A stretch of DNA of 50,770 bases from an uncultured Lachnospiraceae bacterium (GTDB lineage Bacteria > Bacillota > Clostridia > Lachnospirales > Lachnospiraceae): NCBI GenBank assembly GCA_947245585.1, contig CAMXPV010000029.1, forward strand, positions 1-50,770, given 5' to 3'. Each line of letters starts with the position of its first letter. The first letter of the stretch is position 1. The notes beneath the pieces are model-generated. The model did not search any database, was not told the origin of the DNA, and was given only the letters and a program-made list of their open reading frames with translations. Position numbers and translations under genes: made by a program. Of the stretch, positions 50,726 through 50,770 are shown piece by piece.

Positions 50726-50755
50726 AAAAAAGGTCAGCAAAAGCTGGCTTTTTTT
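50726..50755. terminator. Bidirectional terminator at right edge
   Basis: AAAAAAGGTCAGC-AAAA-GCTGGCTTTTTTT: a stem of six base pairs (one G-T) extended by A-T pairs, with T-tracts for both directions. It presumably closes a gene to the right of the window. Confidence 0.75.
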
Positions 50756-50770
50756 GATATAATAAAATCA

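Noticed and set aside
40005..50770. CRISPR array or known anti-phage system in the accessory region
   Set aside because: No regularly spaced repeats, Cas proteins, restriction-modification, Abi or toxin-antitoxin signatures could be recognised.

Overview
The window reads as the chromosome of a flagellated, endospore-forming clostridium, most likely a member of the Lachnospiraceae. The grounds are the gene order dprA-topA-codY-flgB, a very long minus-strand flagellar/chemotaxis operon that includes fliY, flbD and a TIGR02530-type gene, and sporulation genes (gpr, spoIIP, a sigK-like sigma factor) beside lepA, hemW and rpsT. The species cannot be fixed from the sequence alone.

Positions 1-18522 (minus strand) hold the flagellar operon, in transcription order flgB, flgC, fliE, fliF, fliG, fliH, fliI, fliJ, a ylxF/motE-like gene, fliK, flgD, a TIGR02530-type gene, flgE, flbD, motA, motB, fliL, fliM, fliY, cheY, fliO and the 5' part of fliP, which runs off the left edge. 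Together they build the basal body rod, MS ring, switch, export ATPase, hook and stator and control switching by CheY. A sigma-A-type promoter precedes flgB. A hairpin followed by a new promoter lies between flgE and flbD, and a sigma-D-like -10 lies before fliK, so the operon probably has internal control points.

Positions 18633-24770 hold codY (own promoter and terminator), topA, an unannotated 55-residue gene, dprA and comM. Positions 24965-32305 hold a degenerate HD-GYP gene in an operon with a sigK-like gene that lacks a pro-sequence, then hemW, lepA (with an unusual structured leader and an upstream small ORF), spoIIP and gpr. rpsT at 32568-32831 is the only plus-strand core gene. Positions 32902-37523 hold a TPM-domain protein, a zinc-ribbon membrane protein, a GDT1-type cation transporter, a PurF paralogue without the catalytic cysteine, and a GGDEF protein with a broken active site but an intact I-site. 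Positions 37608-40004 hold an LtaS/sulfatase-like membrane enzyme carrying a nine-G tract in its coding sequence.

From about 40.0 kb to the right edge the DNA becomes visibly AT-rich and the genes become unfamiliar: a large serine recombinase whose stop codon overlaps the start of the sulfatase gene, a small ORF, a 368-residue unknown, a 612-residue archaeo-eukaryotic-type primase with C-terminal HTH motifs, two further unknowns, two consecutive winged-helix-like proteins (the first with a nuclease-like tail), and a lipoprotein. Several long, near-perfect inverted repeats occupy the gaps, including a GC-rich 155-base array of hairpins at 47577-47730. I read this as the left part of an integrated, probably self-replicating or mobilizable element. 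Its right end, and any relaxase or coupling protein, are not visible here.

No tRNA, rRNA or CRISPR array was seen.
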